Assembly (NCBI RefSeq): GCF_904848665.1
Contig: NZ_CAJHCQ010000009.1
Span: 124,001 to 188,000, forward strand
DNA from: Paraburkholderia hiiakae
GTDB taxonomy: Bacteria; Pseudomonadota; Gammaproteobacteria; Burkholderiales; Burkholderiaceae
Direction: 5' to 3'
Length of the DNA stretch: 64,000 nucleotides
Shown here: one piece after another, positions 34,501 through 42,504 of the stretch
How the letters are laid out: each line of letters begins with the position of its first letter
Position numbering within the stretch: the first letter of the stretch is position 1
The notes under the pieces: generated by a model
Databases searched by the model: none
Seen by the model: only the letters and a program-made list of their open reading frames with translations
Told to the model about the DNA's origin: nothing
Position numbers and translations under genes: made by a program

Positions 34501-34899
34501 TCAATTCGAAGGCGCCGGCTGGGCGGGAACCGCGCGCCAGCCCGACGAGCATTGCTTTACATAGGGATAGTAGGTTCTCGACTCGTCGCAGTAATACCAG
34601 GTGTCGGCGCTTGCCTGCTGGTCGCCCCCTGCATCGCCGGGCGGGGCGTTGACGGGCCCCTGCTGCGGGTCCATCGCGGGGGCGCCGGCCTGCCCCTGCT
34701 CGATGTAGTCGGGCGCCTGAGTCGGTGGCGGCGCGACGATGACGGCTGGCGGCCCGTAGTAGTACGGTACGGGCGCGACCGGGTAGTAATACGGCACGCC
34801 AGCGCCGACATACACGCCGACGTGCGCCGCCTGTGCTACGCCGCATACGCCAATAAGCGCGGCCGCAGCGGCTCCGAGAAACAATTTCGACCTTCTCAC
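34501..34899 (-). CDS. secreted Tyr/Pro-rich protein, unknown function
   Basis: 132-residue exported protein. The GTG at 34899 is chosen as start because GGAG lies 7 nt upstream and it gives a clean signal peptide (MRRSKLFLGAAAAALIGVCGVAQA); a TTG at 34932 is the alternative. The mature N-terminus is strand-forming and tyrosine/proline-rich (GVPYYYPVAPVPYYYGPPA), then a Gln/Ala-rich linker. It ends in a two-cysteine motif, DTWYYCDESRTYYPYVKQCSSGW, seen in many Burkholderiales surface proteins. Role unknown; probably envelope. Confidence 0.78.
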   Translation of the reverse strand: MRRSKLFLGAAAAALIGVCGVAQAAHVGVYVGAGVPYYYPVAPVPYYYGPPAVIVAPPPTQAPDYIEQGQAGAPAMDPQQGPVNAPPGDAGGDQQASADTWYYCDESRTYYPYVKQCSSGWRAVPAQPAPSN

Positions 34900-35404
34900 A
34901 CACGATCTCCAGAAACGGGCAGGCTGGGGCAACGGCGCGCGCCAGCCAATTATCGAACGCTATGACATTGGCAGAATCAATGCAATTACGCGAGTTGCGC
35001 CGATTTTTCGAGTTGTTACAGGCGGTGCCGGGTTTGTGGGGCGCGAAGGCCGGCCGGAGCGCAAACGGCGCGCAACGGCTTGCTTCGCGGGCCATGTTTC
35101 ACACAAATGCGCGTAGTGGGGGGCGAGCGTGTGCCGCCCGGCTGTAACAATTGGATATCGATGCGTTTGCCGCTTCCGCCCATTGCGCACATGGACGGCT
35201 CCCTCTGACCTCAACAAATCGAAAAGCTGCTCGACAGCTATTTCCCCGCGTGGCCGCCTTTCGCGTCGAGGTATTCGCGGATCGTCCGTTTCGAGCGATC
35301 CAACGCGCGGCCGCGCCACTAGACCGCGAAAACGGGTCCCTATGTGGCATCCCTATGTGGCATATGTGAATCGCTAGTTGCACGCGGCGACGTTAGAAAC
35401 GAAA
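34900..35404. other. gene-poor stretch with possible remnants of a small gene
   Basis: No intact gene is convincing. On the plus strand a frame from ATG 35193 reads five codons, then TGA, then continues as PQQIEKLLDSYFPAWPPF, which looks protein-like; a different frame carries protein-like sequence further on. This pattern could be a decayed small gene. A 13-bp tandem repeat (35338-35363) and an orphan terminator (35405-35429) follow. Confidence 0.35.
35338..35363 (+). repeat. 13-bp tandem duplication CCCTATGTGGCAT
   Basis: Two perfect adjacent copies, 35338-35350 and 35351-35363, in non-coding DNA upstream of an orphan terminator. Confidence 0.9.
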
Positions 35405-35429
35405 GCGCACTGTAAAGTGCGCCTTTTTT
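35405..35429 (+). terminator. strong intrinsic terminator with no assigned upstream gene
   Basis: GCGCACT (35405-35411), loop GTAA, AGTGCGC (35416-35422), then C and six T. It faces the plus strand, yet the nearest upstream genes are on the minus strand, so it must end an unannotated transcript or be a remnant. Confidence 0.85.
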
Positions 35430-35458
35430 ATTGCTAAATAACTGAATAAGAAAGACCT

Positions 35459-35598
35459 AAAACGTTTTCACTACTTATTGCATGAAATGGCATTTCAATT
35501 GCCAATTTTTCATTAAATGAAGATGCGGATTGAAATACCCGTGTCTCAAGGGAAAAGACATCACGCAATGGCTAATGGAGTCCCGAACGAAAACGTTT
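35459..35598. promoter_or_regulatory. two AAAACGTTT-type sites upstream of the chemosensory operon
   Basis: AAAACGTTTT at 35459-35468 is a perfect palindrome, and AAAACGTTT recurs at 35590-35598 (context GAAAACGTTTGC). The form resembles LacI-family operators. The second lies about 20 bp upstream of the FliA-type promoter. Confidence 0.4.
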
Positions 35599-35618
35599 GC
35601 CTTAGCGCAAACCCCTGG

Positions 35619-35646
35619 TCAAGTTAACCAAATAGTGAGCCGTTAA
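35619..35646 (+). promoter_or_regulatory. FliA (sigma-28) type promoter for the chemosensory operon
   Basis: TCAAGTTA (35619-35626), 12-nt spacer, GCCGTTAA (35639-35646). This closely matches the flagellar class III consensus TAAAGTTT-N11-GCCGATAA, and the TCAAG form is common in beta-proteobacteria. It lies 130 bp upstream of the receptor start and implies control by FliA and, through it, FlhDC. Confidence 0.7.
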
Positions 35647-35775
35647 TGCACGGGTAAGAGATGCAGCATCTACGCGCCACGAGCGCCACAAAAAATCCGA
35701 GAGAAATCGCCCGAACCTGACGGCGGCACGCCGCAATCCGATTTGCATCGAAAGCGAAACCAATACGAGGGCAGG

Positions 35776-37476
35776 ATGATGGAACAATCGACACCGGATC
35801 GTCAGATCGAATTACGCGAATTAAGCGCAGTCAATGCGGCGCTAAATCGTGTTCAGGCAGTCATCGAATTCGACCTTCAAGGCACCATTCTTCACGCCAA
35901 CGAGAATTTCCTCGCGACGCTCGGCTATACGCTCGAAGAAGTGCGCGGCAAACATCACCGGATGTTCTGTGATCCTGATTATGTGCATACCGAGGCTTAC
36001 CGCCAGTTCTGGGAACGGCTTGGCCGTGGCGAGTTCGACCGCGGCGAATACCGGCGCGTGGGGCGCGGCGGCCGCGAGATCTGGATCAACGCGTCGTACA
36101 ACCCGGTGATCGACGAAAACGGCCGGCCCTACAAGGTCATCAAGTTCGCGACCGATATCACCGCCGCCAAGCAGCAGCACGCTGAATACGAAGGGCGCCT
36201 GCGCGCCATCGACAAGGCACAGGCCGTGATCGAGTTCGATACGGGCGGCATCGTGCTGCACGCAAACCAGAACTTCCTCGACACACTCGGCTATCGCCTC
36301 GAAGAAATTCTCGGCAAGCACCACCGTTTGTTCTGCGAGGAGGCGTACGCGGCCAGCCCCGACTATCGCGAGTTCTGGGCCAAGCTCAATCGCGGCGAGT
36401 TCGACGCGGGACGTTACAAGCGCATCGCCCGTGGCGGCCGCGTGGTGTGGATCCAGGCGACCTATAACCCGATCTTCGACGTGAATGGCCGGCTCTACAA
36501 GGTCGTCAAGTTCGCCAACGACGTGACCGCCCAGGTCGAACTCGAAGAGAGCGTGCAGCGCCGCGCGCAAGACGATCAGCGCAAGGTCGAGAAGCTGCTC
36601 GGCGTGGTGAGCCGCGCGGCCGCCGGCGACCTGACGGGCGACGTCGAGGTGCACGGCGAGGACCCTATCGACCGGCTGGCTGCCGGCATCAAGGGCATGA
36701 TGAGCGACCTCGCGAGCGTGATCGGCAAGGTGGTCGAATCGGCGGGCACCTTCAAGGACTCATCGCAGGACATTGCAGCGCGCGCGGACACCGTGGCGAG
36801 TGGCGCGCAACTGCTCGGTGCGACGGTCGAGGAAATGAACGCGTCGATCGAGGAACTCACGGCGTCCATCAACTCGATCGCCGACAACTCGCGCGGCGCG
36901 GACCAGCTCGCCAAGGACACGCAACAGGAAGCGGAGCGCGGCGCGAAGGCCGTGACGCGATCGATCGAGGCCATGGAGCTGATCAACCGCTCGTCGGAGG
37001 ATATCGGCGAGATCATCAAAGTCATTGGCGAGATCGCAAGCCAGACCAATCTGCTCGCGTTCAACGCGGCGATCGAGGCGGCGCGTGCGGGCGAGCACGG
37101 CCTCGGTTTCTCCGTGGTCGCCGACGAAGTGCGCAAGCTGGCGGAACGCTCTTCGCAAGCGACGAAGGAAATCTCGAAGCTCATCAACGAGTCGGTGAAA
37201 CGCGTTGCGCAGGGCAGCGAAATCTCGAAGCAGGCAGGCGAGGCGTTCGAGAAGATCGTGGCCGGCGTGAGCCGCACGACGCAGGCCATTTCGGAAATCT
37301 CATGTGGCGCGGACGAGCAGCTCATTGCGGCGCGCGAGGTGAGCGCGGCAATCCAGCAGGTGGCCGAGGAAACCGAGAAGTCGGCGGGCGCGTGCGACAC
37401 GATCGCGCGCGCGGCGGCGTCGCTCAAGGGCGGCGCGCTTGGTCTCGATACGACGGTGGCGCGCTTCGTGGTGTGA
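35776..37476 (+). CDS. soluble PAS-PAS methyl-accepting chemotaxis protein
   Basis: 566-residue cytoplasmic chemoreceptor without membrane helices. Two near-identical PAS/PAC units (about residues 24-135 and 146-257) each contain an FDxxGxILHANxNFLxTLGY stretch and a conserved Cys (RMFCDPDY, RLFCEEAY). A HAMP-like linker follows, then a signalling domain with the hairpin-tip core QTNLLAFNAAIEAARAGEHG. The architecture resembles BdlA/Aer-2-type redox or energy sensors; a haem or flavin cofactor is possible but not shown. The C-terminus (TTVARFVV) lacks a CheR-tethering pentapeptide. ATG 35776 or 35779 follows GAGGGCAGG. First gene of the operon with cheR, cheD and a triple-CheW gene. Confidence 0.9.
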   Translation: MMEQSTPDRQIELRELSAVNAALNRVQAVIEFDLQGTILHANENFLATLGYTLEEVRGKHHRMFCDPDYVHTEAYRQFWERLGRGEFDRGEYRRVGRGGREIWINASYNPVIDENGRPYKVIKFATDITAAKQQHAEYEGRLRAIDKAQAVIEFDTGGIVLHANQNFLDTLGYRLEEILGKHHRLFCEEAYAASPDYREFWAKLNRGEFDAGRYKRIARGGRVVWIQATYNPIFDVNGRLYKVVKFANDVTAQVELEESVQRRAQDDQRKVEKLLGVVSRAAAGDLTGDVEVHGEDPIDRLAAGIKGMMSDLASVIGKVVESAGTFKDSSQDIAARADTVASGAQLLGATVEEMNASIEELTASINSIADNSRGADQLAKDTQQEAERGAKAVTRSIEAMELINRSSEDIGEIIKVIGEIASQTNLLAFNAAIEAARAGEHGLGFSVVADEVRKLAERSSQATKEISKLINESVKRVAQGSEISKQAGEAFEKIVAGVSRTTQAISEISCGADEQLIAAREVSAAIQQVAEETEKSAGACDTIARAAASLKGGALGLDTTVARFVV

Positions 37477-37491
37477 AGTCTGGAGGTTGCA

Positions 37492-38334
37492 GTGGATATC
37501 GATCAGGATACCGAACTGTCGGTGCGTAACGCGCTGTTCGAGCAGGTGCGCCGGCATACCGGCATCGCGATGAACGAACGCAAGTGGACCATGCTCAAGG
37601 GCCGCTTGCGCCGTCGCATTATGACGCTCGGGCTACCCGACTATGGCGACTATCTGCGCGTGCTCGACCACAGCACGGACGAGGTGCGCGACTTCATCGA
37701 TCTTGTCACGACGAACGAAACGTCGTTCTTTCGCACGCCGCGCATCTGGCAGTATCTGGCGAGCGAATTCCTGCCGCGCTGGGCCGCGAAGCGAACGGGC
37801 GAGCCCCTGCGCGTCTGGTCGGCGGCGGCGTCAAGCGGCGAGGAGGCGTGGACGACGGCCATGCTCTGCGAGGAGTTCCGCCTGCTGCATCCCTCGCTGC
37901 GCTATGCGATCGTCGGCACCGATATCTCGGACGGCATTCTTGCGAACGCACGCGCGGGAACCTATGTCGGCCGGAACATGGAGAGCTTGCGTCTACAGCG
38001 GCCGGAACTCGTGCAGCGGTATTTCCGCAGCGACGCGGCGGCGATCAGCGTGAACGAGGCCTTGCGGGCGCACGTGAGCTTTCGCCGTCACAACCTCTAT
38101 GACGTGCCGCGCGATCTCGGCCAGTTCGATCTGGTCCTGTTGCGCAACGTCCTGATCTATTTCGATCTCGAAGGCCAGAAGGCCGTGCTCGCCAACGTTC
38201 GGCGGGCGATGCGGCCGGGCGCCGTGCTGATCGTGGGCGAGTCCGAATCGCTGAGCCGGGTCGCAGCGGGGTTCGCCTTCGAGCAGCCGCTCATTTATCG
38301 CAACGAGGAACGGGAACATGAGCATCCAGCGTGA
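37492..38334 (+). CDS. cheR: chemoreceptor glutamate methyltransferase CheR
   Basis: 280-residue SAM-dependent methyltransferase that methylates receptor glutamates for adaptation. The N-terminal all-helical subdomain (RKWTMLKGRLRRRIMTLGL) is followed by the TNETSFFR motif (near residue 74). The SAM site is VWSAAASSGEEAWTTAM (near 108), and LLRNVLIYFDLEGQKAVL is the conserved core strand. GTG start with GGAGG seven nucleotides upstream. It starts 15 nt after the receptor stop and overlaps cheD by 17 nt. Since the receptor lacks a tether pentapeptide, CheR must act directly on the helical bundle. Confidence 0.95.
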   Translation: MDIDQDTELSVRNALFEQVRRHTGIAMNERKWTMLKGRLRRRIMTLGLPDYGDYLRVLDHSTDEVRDFIDLVTTNETSFFRTPRIWQYLASEFLPRWAAKRTGEPLRVWSAAASSGEEAWTTAMLCEEFRLLHPSLRYAIVGTDISDGILANARAGTYVGRNMESLRLQRPELVQRYFRSDAAAISVNEALRAHVSFRRHNLYDVPRDLGQFDLVLLRNVLIYFDLEGQKAVLANVRRAMRPGAVLIVGESESLSRVAAGFAFEQPLIYRNEEREHEHPA

Positions 38335-38872
38335 CGTGCAGGTGCGAATGTGTGAGATCGCCGTGAGCAGCGGCGAGGACGCGAAGATCCTGCGCGCGAC
38401 ACTGGGGTCCTGTGTGGGCATCGGGCTTCTGTGGCGCTCGCGTGCGACCTACGGGCTCGCGCATTGTCTGCTGCCCGAGCCCACGGGTGGCGCGCAGGCC
38501 GCAGGCGCTCCGCAGGCCGGCAACGGCGCGAAGTACGTGATCCAGGCCTTGCCGAAGCTGCTCGCCATGATGCACGCGGACGAGGCCCGCGAAGGCGATA
38601 TCGAGGCCGTGCTCGCGGGCGGCGCAAACATGATGCACCATCGCACGACGATCCACGAACCGATCGGAGAGCTAAACGTTCGCATCGCGCGCCAGATGCT
38701 GGCCGATGCGCGACTGAAGCTCGTGCACGTCGACGTGGGCGGTGATTGCGGACGCCAGTTGACCATCGACTGCGAGCACCATCACTACGCCGTGCGCCAC
38801 TTCTCGCGCTCACTCGAGCCGCAGTCTTCTGTTATGCCTTCGCAGTTGCCGGAGCAAGGAGTCATTCGATGA
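38318..38872 (+). CDS. cheD: chemoreceptor glutamine deamidase CheD
   Basis: 184-residue deamidase converting receptor glutamines to glutamates. The catalytic Cys32 is in ATLGSCVGIGL and the His49 in GLAHCLLPEP; the downstream GGANMM motif is also present. Overlaps cheR by 17 nt and the triple-CheW gene by ATGA, so translation is coupled. Its presence with CheR implies that the soluble receptor is post-translationally tuned. No CheB esterase, CheC or CheY is encoded here. Confidence 0.93.
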   Translation: MSIQRDVQVRMCEIAVSSGEDAKILRATLGSCVGIGLLWRSRATYGLAHCLLPEPTGGAQAAGAPQAGNGAKYVIQALPKLLAMMHADEAREGDIEAVLAGGANMMHHRTTIHEPIGELNVRIARQMLADARLKLVHVDVGGDCGRQLTIDCEHHHYAVRHFSRSLEPQSSVMPSQLPEQGVIR

Positions 38873-40356
38873 GTGTACGCACGCTTGCAGCCCGCCCGAA
38901 CGTCGAGCTGTACGGATCGTTCCATCTGGCGGGCACGGAACTGGCGCTGCCGGTGGCCGCCTTGCAGGAGGTCGTCAACCCGCCCGAGACGCTGACTGCG
39001 ATCCCGCTTGCGCCACCGTATCTGCTCGGGCTCTTCAACCTGCGCGGCACGCTGATTCCCGTGGTCGATCTGCGGCAGTTGCTGCGTCTGAACGCAGAGA
39101 GCACGAGCGCTGCGCGCAAAGTCGCCATTGTCGAATCTGGCGGCGTACGCGTGGGGCTGCTGTTCGACGCGACGGGCGAAATTCTGCGCGTGCCGCGCGA
39201 GCAGGTCATTACGCTCGACGTGCCCGAGGGCAGCCCGCCCATGGCGATTGGCGCGGTGCTCAAGCTCGACGACGGCGAGCGCATTCTGCAGGTGCTCGCG
39301 CCTGCCGTGCTGCTTAGCTTGCGCGACATGCCGCAACTGGCGCAATCGGCGCCGCGCGCGGCCGAGCGGCGGGCGCAGCAGGGGCAACGCCGCCAGAATG
39401 TGTCGTTCAAGGTGGGCGCCACGGCGCTCGCGCTGCCGATGGACGCGATCCAGGAAATCATCCGCGTGCCGGCCTTGCAGCAGTCGCCGCTGGCTAACGA
39501 GGTTTGCATCGGTATGCTGAACCTGCGCGGCGCGACGATTCCAGTGCTCGATTTCAGCGCGCTCCTGGGCTTCGCGCGCGCGAGCGGCGCGCAAGCGAGC
39601 GTCGACGAGCAGCGCATTGTCGTGCTTCATCGCAACGATCTGCATTTCGGCATGCTGGTGGACGAAGTGGCGAGCATCGTAGCGTACCGCGAAGAAGACA
39701 TGCTGCCCATGCCGGCCTATGGCGGCAATGCGCAGCGCTCGTTGTTCGCAGGCTATCTGGCGGCAGAGGACCGCCCGGGTGTACTGCTCATGAACGCAGA
39801 CGCCCTCTTTGCCAACGAACGCGTCGTGGCGCTCGCAGCGGGTCATCGCGATCTGTATCGAAACGTACTAGCGCAGGCGGCGCAAAAGCGCGGCGCAGGC
39901 ACGCGGCAAACGCTCGTTACGTTCCGCATCGGCCAGTTGATCGGCGTGCGCATCGCCCAGTTGCGCGAGGTGATCGACTATCGCGACGACATCATGCGTA
40001 CGCCGGGGCTGCCCGGCGTCGTGCGCGGCATGCTGAACTTGCGCGGCGTGCTCGTGACCGTGATCGACGTGCGCGCGATGTACGGCATGCCGCCGTATGA
40101 GGATCTCACGCGCGCAAAGGTGCTCATCGTCGAATACGAGCGCGAAAAATACGGACTGCTTGTCGATTCAGTCGAGGATATCGTCACGCTGACCGGCTCG
40201 GCGCAGCTCAGCATGCCGCAGGCATTCACGCGCAGCGAAGGCGTGCGCGTGCACAACGACATGCGCGAAGCCGTGGAACTGCCGGGCAAGGGCACGCTGA
40301 TGCTGCTCGACCCCGCTTCGCTATGCGCGCGCGTGGCCGAGGAGGCGGCAGTTTGA
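38869..40356 (+). CDS. triple CheW-domain scaffold protein
   Basis: 495-residue protein made of three CheW-like (SH3-type) domains, each with its own N-L-R-G core: residues 57-60, 218-221 and 390-393. Linkers of 20-30 polar residues (about 155-178 and 320-345) separate them. Classical CheW has one domain and couples receptors to the kinase CheA. Three copies on one chain suggest a scaffold able to bridge several receptor hairpins or replace CheA-linked rings. Start ATG 38869 overlaps the cheD stop. No histidine kinase domain is fused. It is the last operon gene, ending 21 nt from the convergent TetR gene. Confidence 0.92.
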   Translation: MSVRTLAARPNVELYGSFHLAGTELALPVAALQEVVNPPETLTAIPLAPPYLLGLFNLRGTLIPVVDLRQLLRLNAESTSAARKVAIVESGGVRVGLLFDATGEILRVPREQVITLDVPEGSPPMAIGAVLKLDDGERILQVLAPAVLLSLRDMPQLAQSAPRAAERRAQQGQRRQNVSFKVGATALALPMDAIQEIIRVPALQQSPLANEVCIGMLNLRGATIPVLDFSALLGFARASGAQASVDEQRIVVLHRNDLHFGMLVDEVASIVAYREEDMLPMPAYGGNAQRSLFAGYLAAEDRPGVLLMNADALFANERVVALAAGHRDLYRNVLAQAAQKRGAGTRQTLVTFRIGQLIGVRIAQLREVIDYRDDIMRTPGLPGVVRGMLNLRGVLVTVIDVRAMYGMPPYEDLTRAKVLIVEYEREKYGLLVDSVEDIVTLTGSAQLSMPQAFTRSEGVRVHNDMREAVELPGKGTLMLLDPASLCARVAEEAAV

Positions 40357-40377
40357 TCGCTGGCGAGGGCGCGCCGG

Positions 40378-41103
40378 CTAGCGCGCGGCGCGTTCGCGCT
40401 CGAGCCGGCGCACGGCTTCGCCCACGTCCTGGCTGAACTGCGCGAGCGCGGCGAGCTCGAGGTTGGGCGGCTGCAGGGCCGACCAGAGCGCGTCCACGAG
40501 TCGGTCGGCCGTGGCGTCGATGTCCGTGCGGCGGTTGGCGAGCGTCGCGTCCCACAGCACGTGCTCCATGGGGCCGAATACCAGCGAACGCAGCAACCGC
40601 AGCGAGAGGTCGTTGCGGATTTGCCCGCTTTCCTGGCCGCGCGCCAGCACGCGCATGAGCGGCGCCGTGTAGCGGCGTTGCATTTCCGTGAGCGCTTCGC
40701 TCAGATCGTGGTGCCGTGTGCGGCCCTCCGAGAGCACCAGTTCGCAGATACCGGTGCCGCTCTCCAGCATCAACTGCAGATGCATGCGCACGATGAATGC
40801 AAACTGCTGGCGCACGGTGCCGTCGCGCGGCAGGCCGCCTTCGATCGCCGCGATCGATTCGTCATACCAGTCGCCGATCACGCGCGCGCACAACTCCCGT
40901 TTGCCCCGGAAGTAGCTGAACACCGTCGCCTCGGACACACCCAGGCGCTGGGCGATCTCGGCCGTAGTGGCGCGTGCGTACCCTTTTTCCGAGAACACTT
41001 CGCGCCCCGCCTGGAGGATTTCCCGCACGCGCTGCTGAGACTTGCGGCCCGCCGGCTGGCGGCGCGACGCGGGCAGGACGGCTTTCTGGGCGACGGCTTC
41101 CAT
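40378..41103 (-). CDS. TetR-family regulator divergent from the leucine-degradation operon (LiuQ-like)
   Basis: 241-residue repressor with an N-terminal helix-turn-helix (ILQAGREVFSEKGYARATTAEIAQRLGVSEATVFSYFRGKREL, about residues 29-71) and a helical ligand domain. It is divergent from liuA with a 194-bp gap that holds two palindromes. In beta-proteobacteria a TetR regulator (called LiuQ in comparative-genomics work, as I recall) controls branched-chain amino acid genes, whereas gamma-proteobacteria use MerR-type LiuR. The assignment to that role rests on position. The inducer would be an acyl-CoA or related intermediate; this is inference. Confidence 0.85.
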   Translation of the reverse strand: MEAVAQKAVLPASRRQPAGRKSQQRVREILQAGREVFSEKGYARATTAEIAQRLGVSEATVFSYFRGKRELCARVIGDWYDESIAAIEGGLPRDGTVRQQFAFIVRMHLQLMLESGTGICELVLSEGRTRHHDLSEALTEMQRRYTAPLMRVLARGQESGQIRNDLSLRLLRSLVFGPMEHVLWDATLANRRTDIDATADRLVDALWSALQPPNLELAALAQFSQDVGEAVRRLERERAAR

Positions 41104-41192
41104 GTTGAGTTTGATTCAATTTACGTCAGGGTGGAATTCATTATCTACGAAAGAATCGCCACTGGACAAGGAAAATTCATCGGCACGAGAAC

Positions 41193-41207
41193 TTGAGTGT
41201 CACTCAA
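41193..41207. promoter_or_regulatory. operator-like palindrome TTGAGTG-T-CACTCAA
   Basis: Perfect 7-bp arms around a single base, 91 bp before liuA and 90 bp before the TetR start. The form is typical of TetR-family operators, so it is the likeliest site for the divergent regulator. Confidence 0.6.
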
Positions 41208-41215
41208 AAATACCT

Positions 41216-41233
41216 ATTGACGTTAACGTAAAT
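41216..41233. promoter_or_regulatory. operator-like palindrome around ACGTTAACGT
   Basis: ATTGACGTTAACGTAAAT, with the 10-bp core ACGTTAACGT perfect and the flanks near-symmetric. A half-site TTTACGTCA lies at about 41122 near the TetR start. Such TTTACGT/ACGTAAA motifs accompany branched-chain amino acid catabolism promoters (LiuR-type); the binding protein here is not proven. Confidence 0.5.
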
Positions 41234-41297
41234 GTGGCGTGAAATGTGCGTCCATGGGGCGAAGCACCGCCCGGATCGAGATTCTCTGGAGACACAC

Positions 41298-42479
41298 ATG
41301 AGCAACGTACCCGGTTTGCAGTTCCCGCTAGGCGAAGAAGTCGAAATGCTGCGCGACAGCATCGCTAACTTCGCCGCGAAGGAAATCGCGCCGCGCGCGG
41401 GCGAGATCGACCGCACCGACCAGTTCCCGATGGACCTCTGGCGCAAGTTCGGCGACCTGGGCGTGCTCGGCATGACGGTCTCGGAGGAATACGGCGGCGC
41501 AAACATGGGCTACACGGCGCACATGGTCGCGATGGAGGAAATCTCGCGCGCGTCCGCCTCGGTCGGCCTTTCATACGGCGCGCATTCGAACCTGTGCGTG
41601 AACCAGATCCATCGCAACGGCACTGAAGCGCAAAAGCGCAAATACCTGCCGAAGCTCGTTTCCGGCGAGCACATCGGCGCGCTCGCCATGAGCGAACCGA
41701 ACGCGGGCTCGGACGTCGTGAGCATGAAGCTGCGCGCGGAAAAGAAGGGTGAGCGCTACGTGCTCAACGGCACGAAGATGTGGATCACCAACGGCCCGGA
41801 TTGCGACACGCTGGTCGTCTACGCGAAAACCGATCCTGAAGCGGGTTCGCGTGGCATGACGGCGTTCATTGTCGAGAAGGGCATGAAGGGCTTTTCGGTC
41901 GCGCAGAAGCTCGACAAGCTCGGCATGCGCGGCTCGCATACGGGCGAACTGGTGTTCCAGGATGTGGAAGTGCCCGAAGAGAACATCCTTGGCCAACTCA
42001 ACGGCGGCGTGAAGGTGCTGATGAGCGGCCTCGACTACGAGCGCGCCGTGCTCGCGGGCGGCCCCACGGGCATCATGGCCGCGGTCATGGACGCCGTCGT
42101 GCCGTACATCCACGATCGCAAGCAGTTCGGTCAGGCTATCGGCGAGTTCCAGCTCATTCAGGGCAAGGTCGCCGATCTCTACACGACGTACCAGGCGTGC
42201 CGCGCTTATCTCTACGCAGTGGGCCGCCAGCTCGACACGCTCGGAAAGGACCACGTGCGCCAGGTGCGCAAGGACTGCGCGGGCGTGATTCTCTACACCG
42301 CAGAAAAGGCCACGTGGATGGCGGGCGAGGCCATTCAGATTCTCGGCGGCAATGGCTATATCAATGAGTATCCGGTGGGGCGTCTCTGGCGTGACGCGAA
42401 GCTTTACGAAATCGGCGCGGGCACGAGCGAAATTCGCCGCATGTTGATCGGCCGCGAACTGTTCGCGGAAACGATGTAA
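41298..42479 (+). CDS. liuA: isovaleryl-CoA dehydrogenase
   Basis: FAD enzyme of leucine breakdown that oxidises isovaleryl-CoA to 3-methylcrotonyl-CoA, 393 residues. The catalytic base is Glu248 in SGLDYERAVLAGGP, located in helix G as in isovaleryl-CoA dehydrogenases, not at the helix L position of other acyl-CoA dehydrogenases. Flavin/substrate motifs include ALAMSEPNAGSDV and KMWITNGPDCD; the end QILGGNGYINEYPVGRLWRDAKLYEIGAGTSEI is classic. ATG 41298 follows TCTGGAGACAC. First gene of the liuABCD operon. Confidence 0.95.
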   Translation: MSNVPGLQFPLGEEVEMLRDSIANFAAKEIAPRAGEIDRTDQFPMDLWRKFGDLGVLGMTVSEEYGGANMGYTAHMVAMEEISRASASVGLSYGAHSNLCVNQIHRNGTEAQKRKYLPKLVSGEHIGALAMSEPNAGSDVVSMKLRAEKKGERYVLNGTKMWITNGPDCDTLVVYAKTDPEAGSRGMTAFIVEKGMKGFSVAQKLDKLGMRGSHTGELVFQDVEVPEENILGQLNGGVKVLMSGLDYERAVLAGGPTGIMAAVMDAVVPYIHDRKQFGQAIGEFQLIQGKVADLYTTYQACRAYLYAVGRQLDTLGKDHVRQVRKDCAGVILYTAEKATWMAGEAIQILGGNGYINEYPVGRLWRDAKLYEIGAGTSEIRRMLIGRELFAETM

Positions 42480-42504
42480 TCCTAAGTGATTGAGGGAGAA
42501 CAGG

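Noticed and set aside
35151..35369. 72-codon plus-strand frame before the orphan terminator
   Set aside because: TTG start without a ribosome-binding site; the protein-like segment in the same DNA is in a different, interrupted frame. Reported only as a possible remnant.
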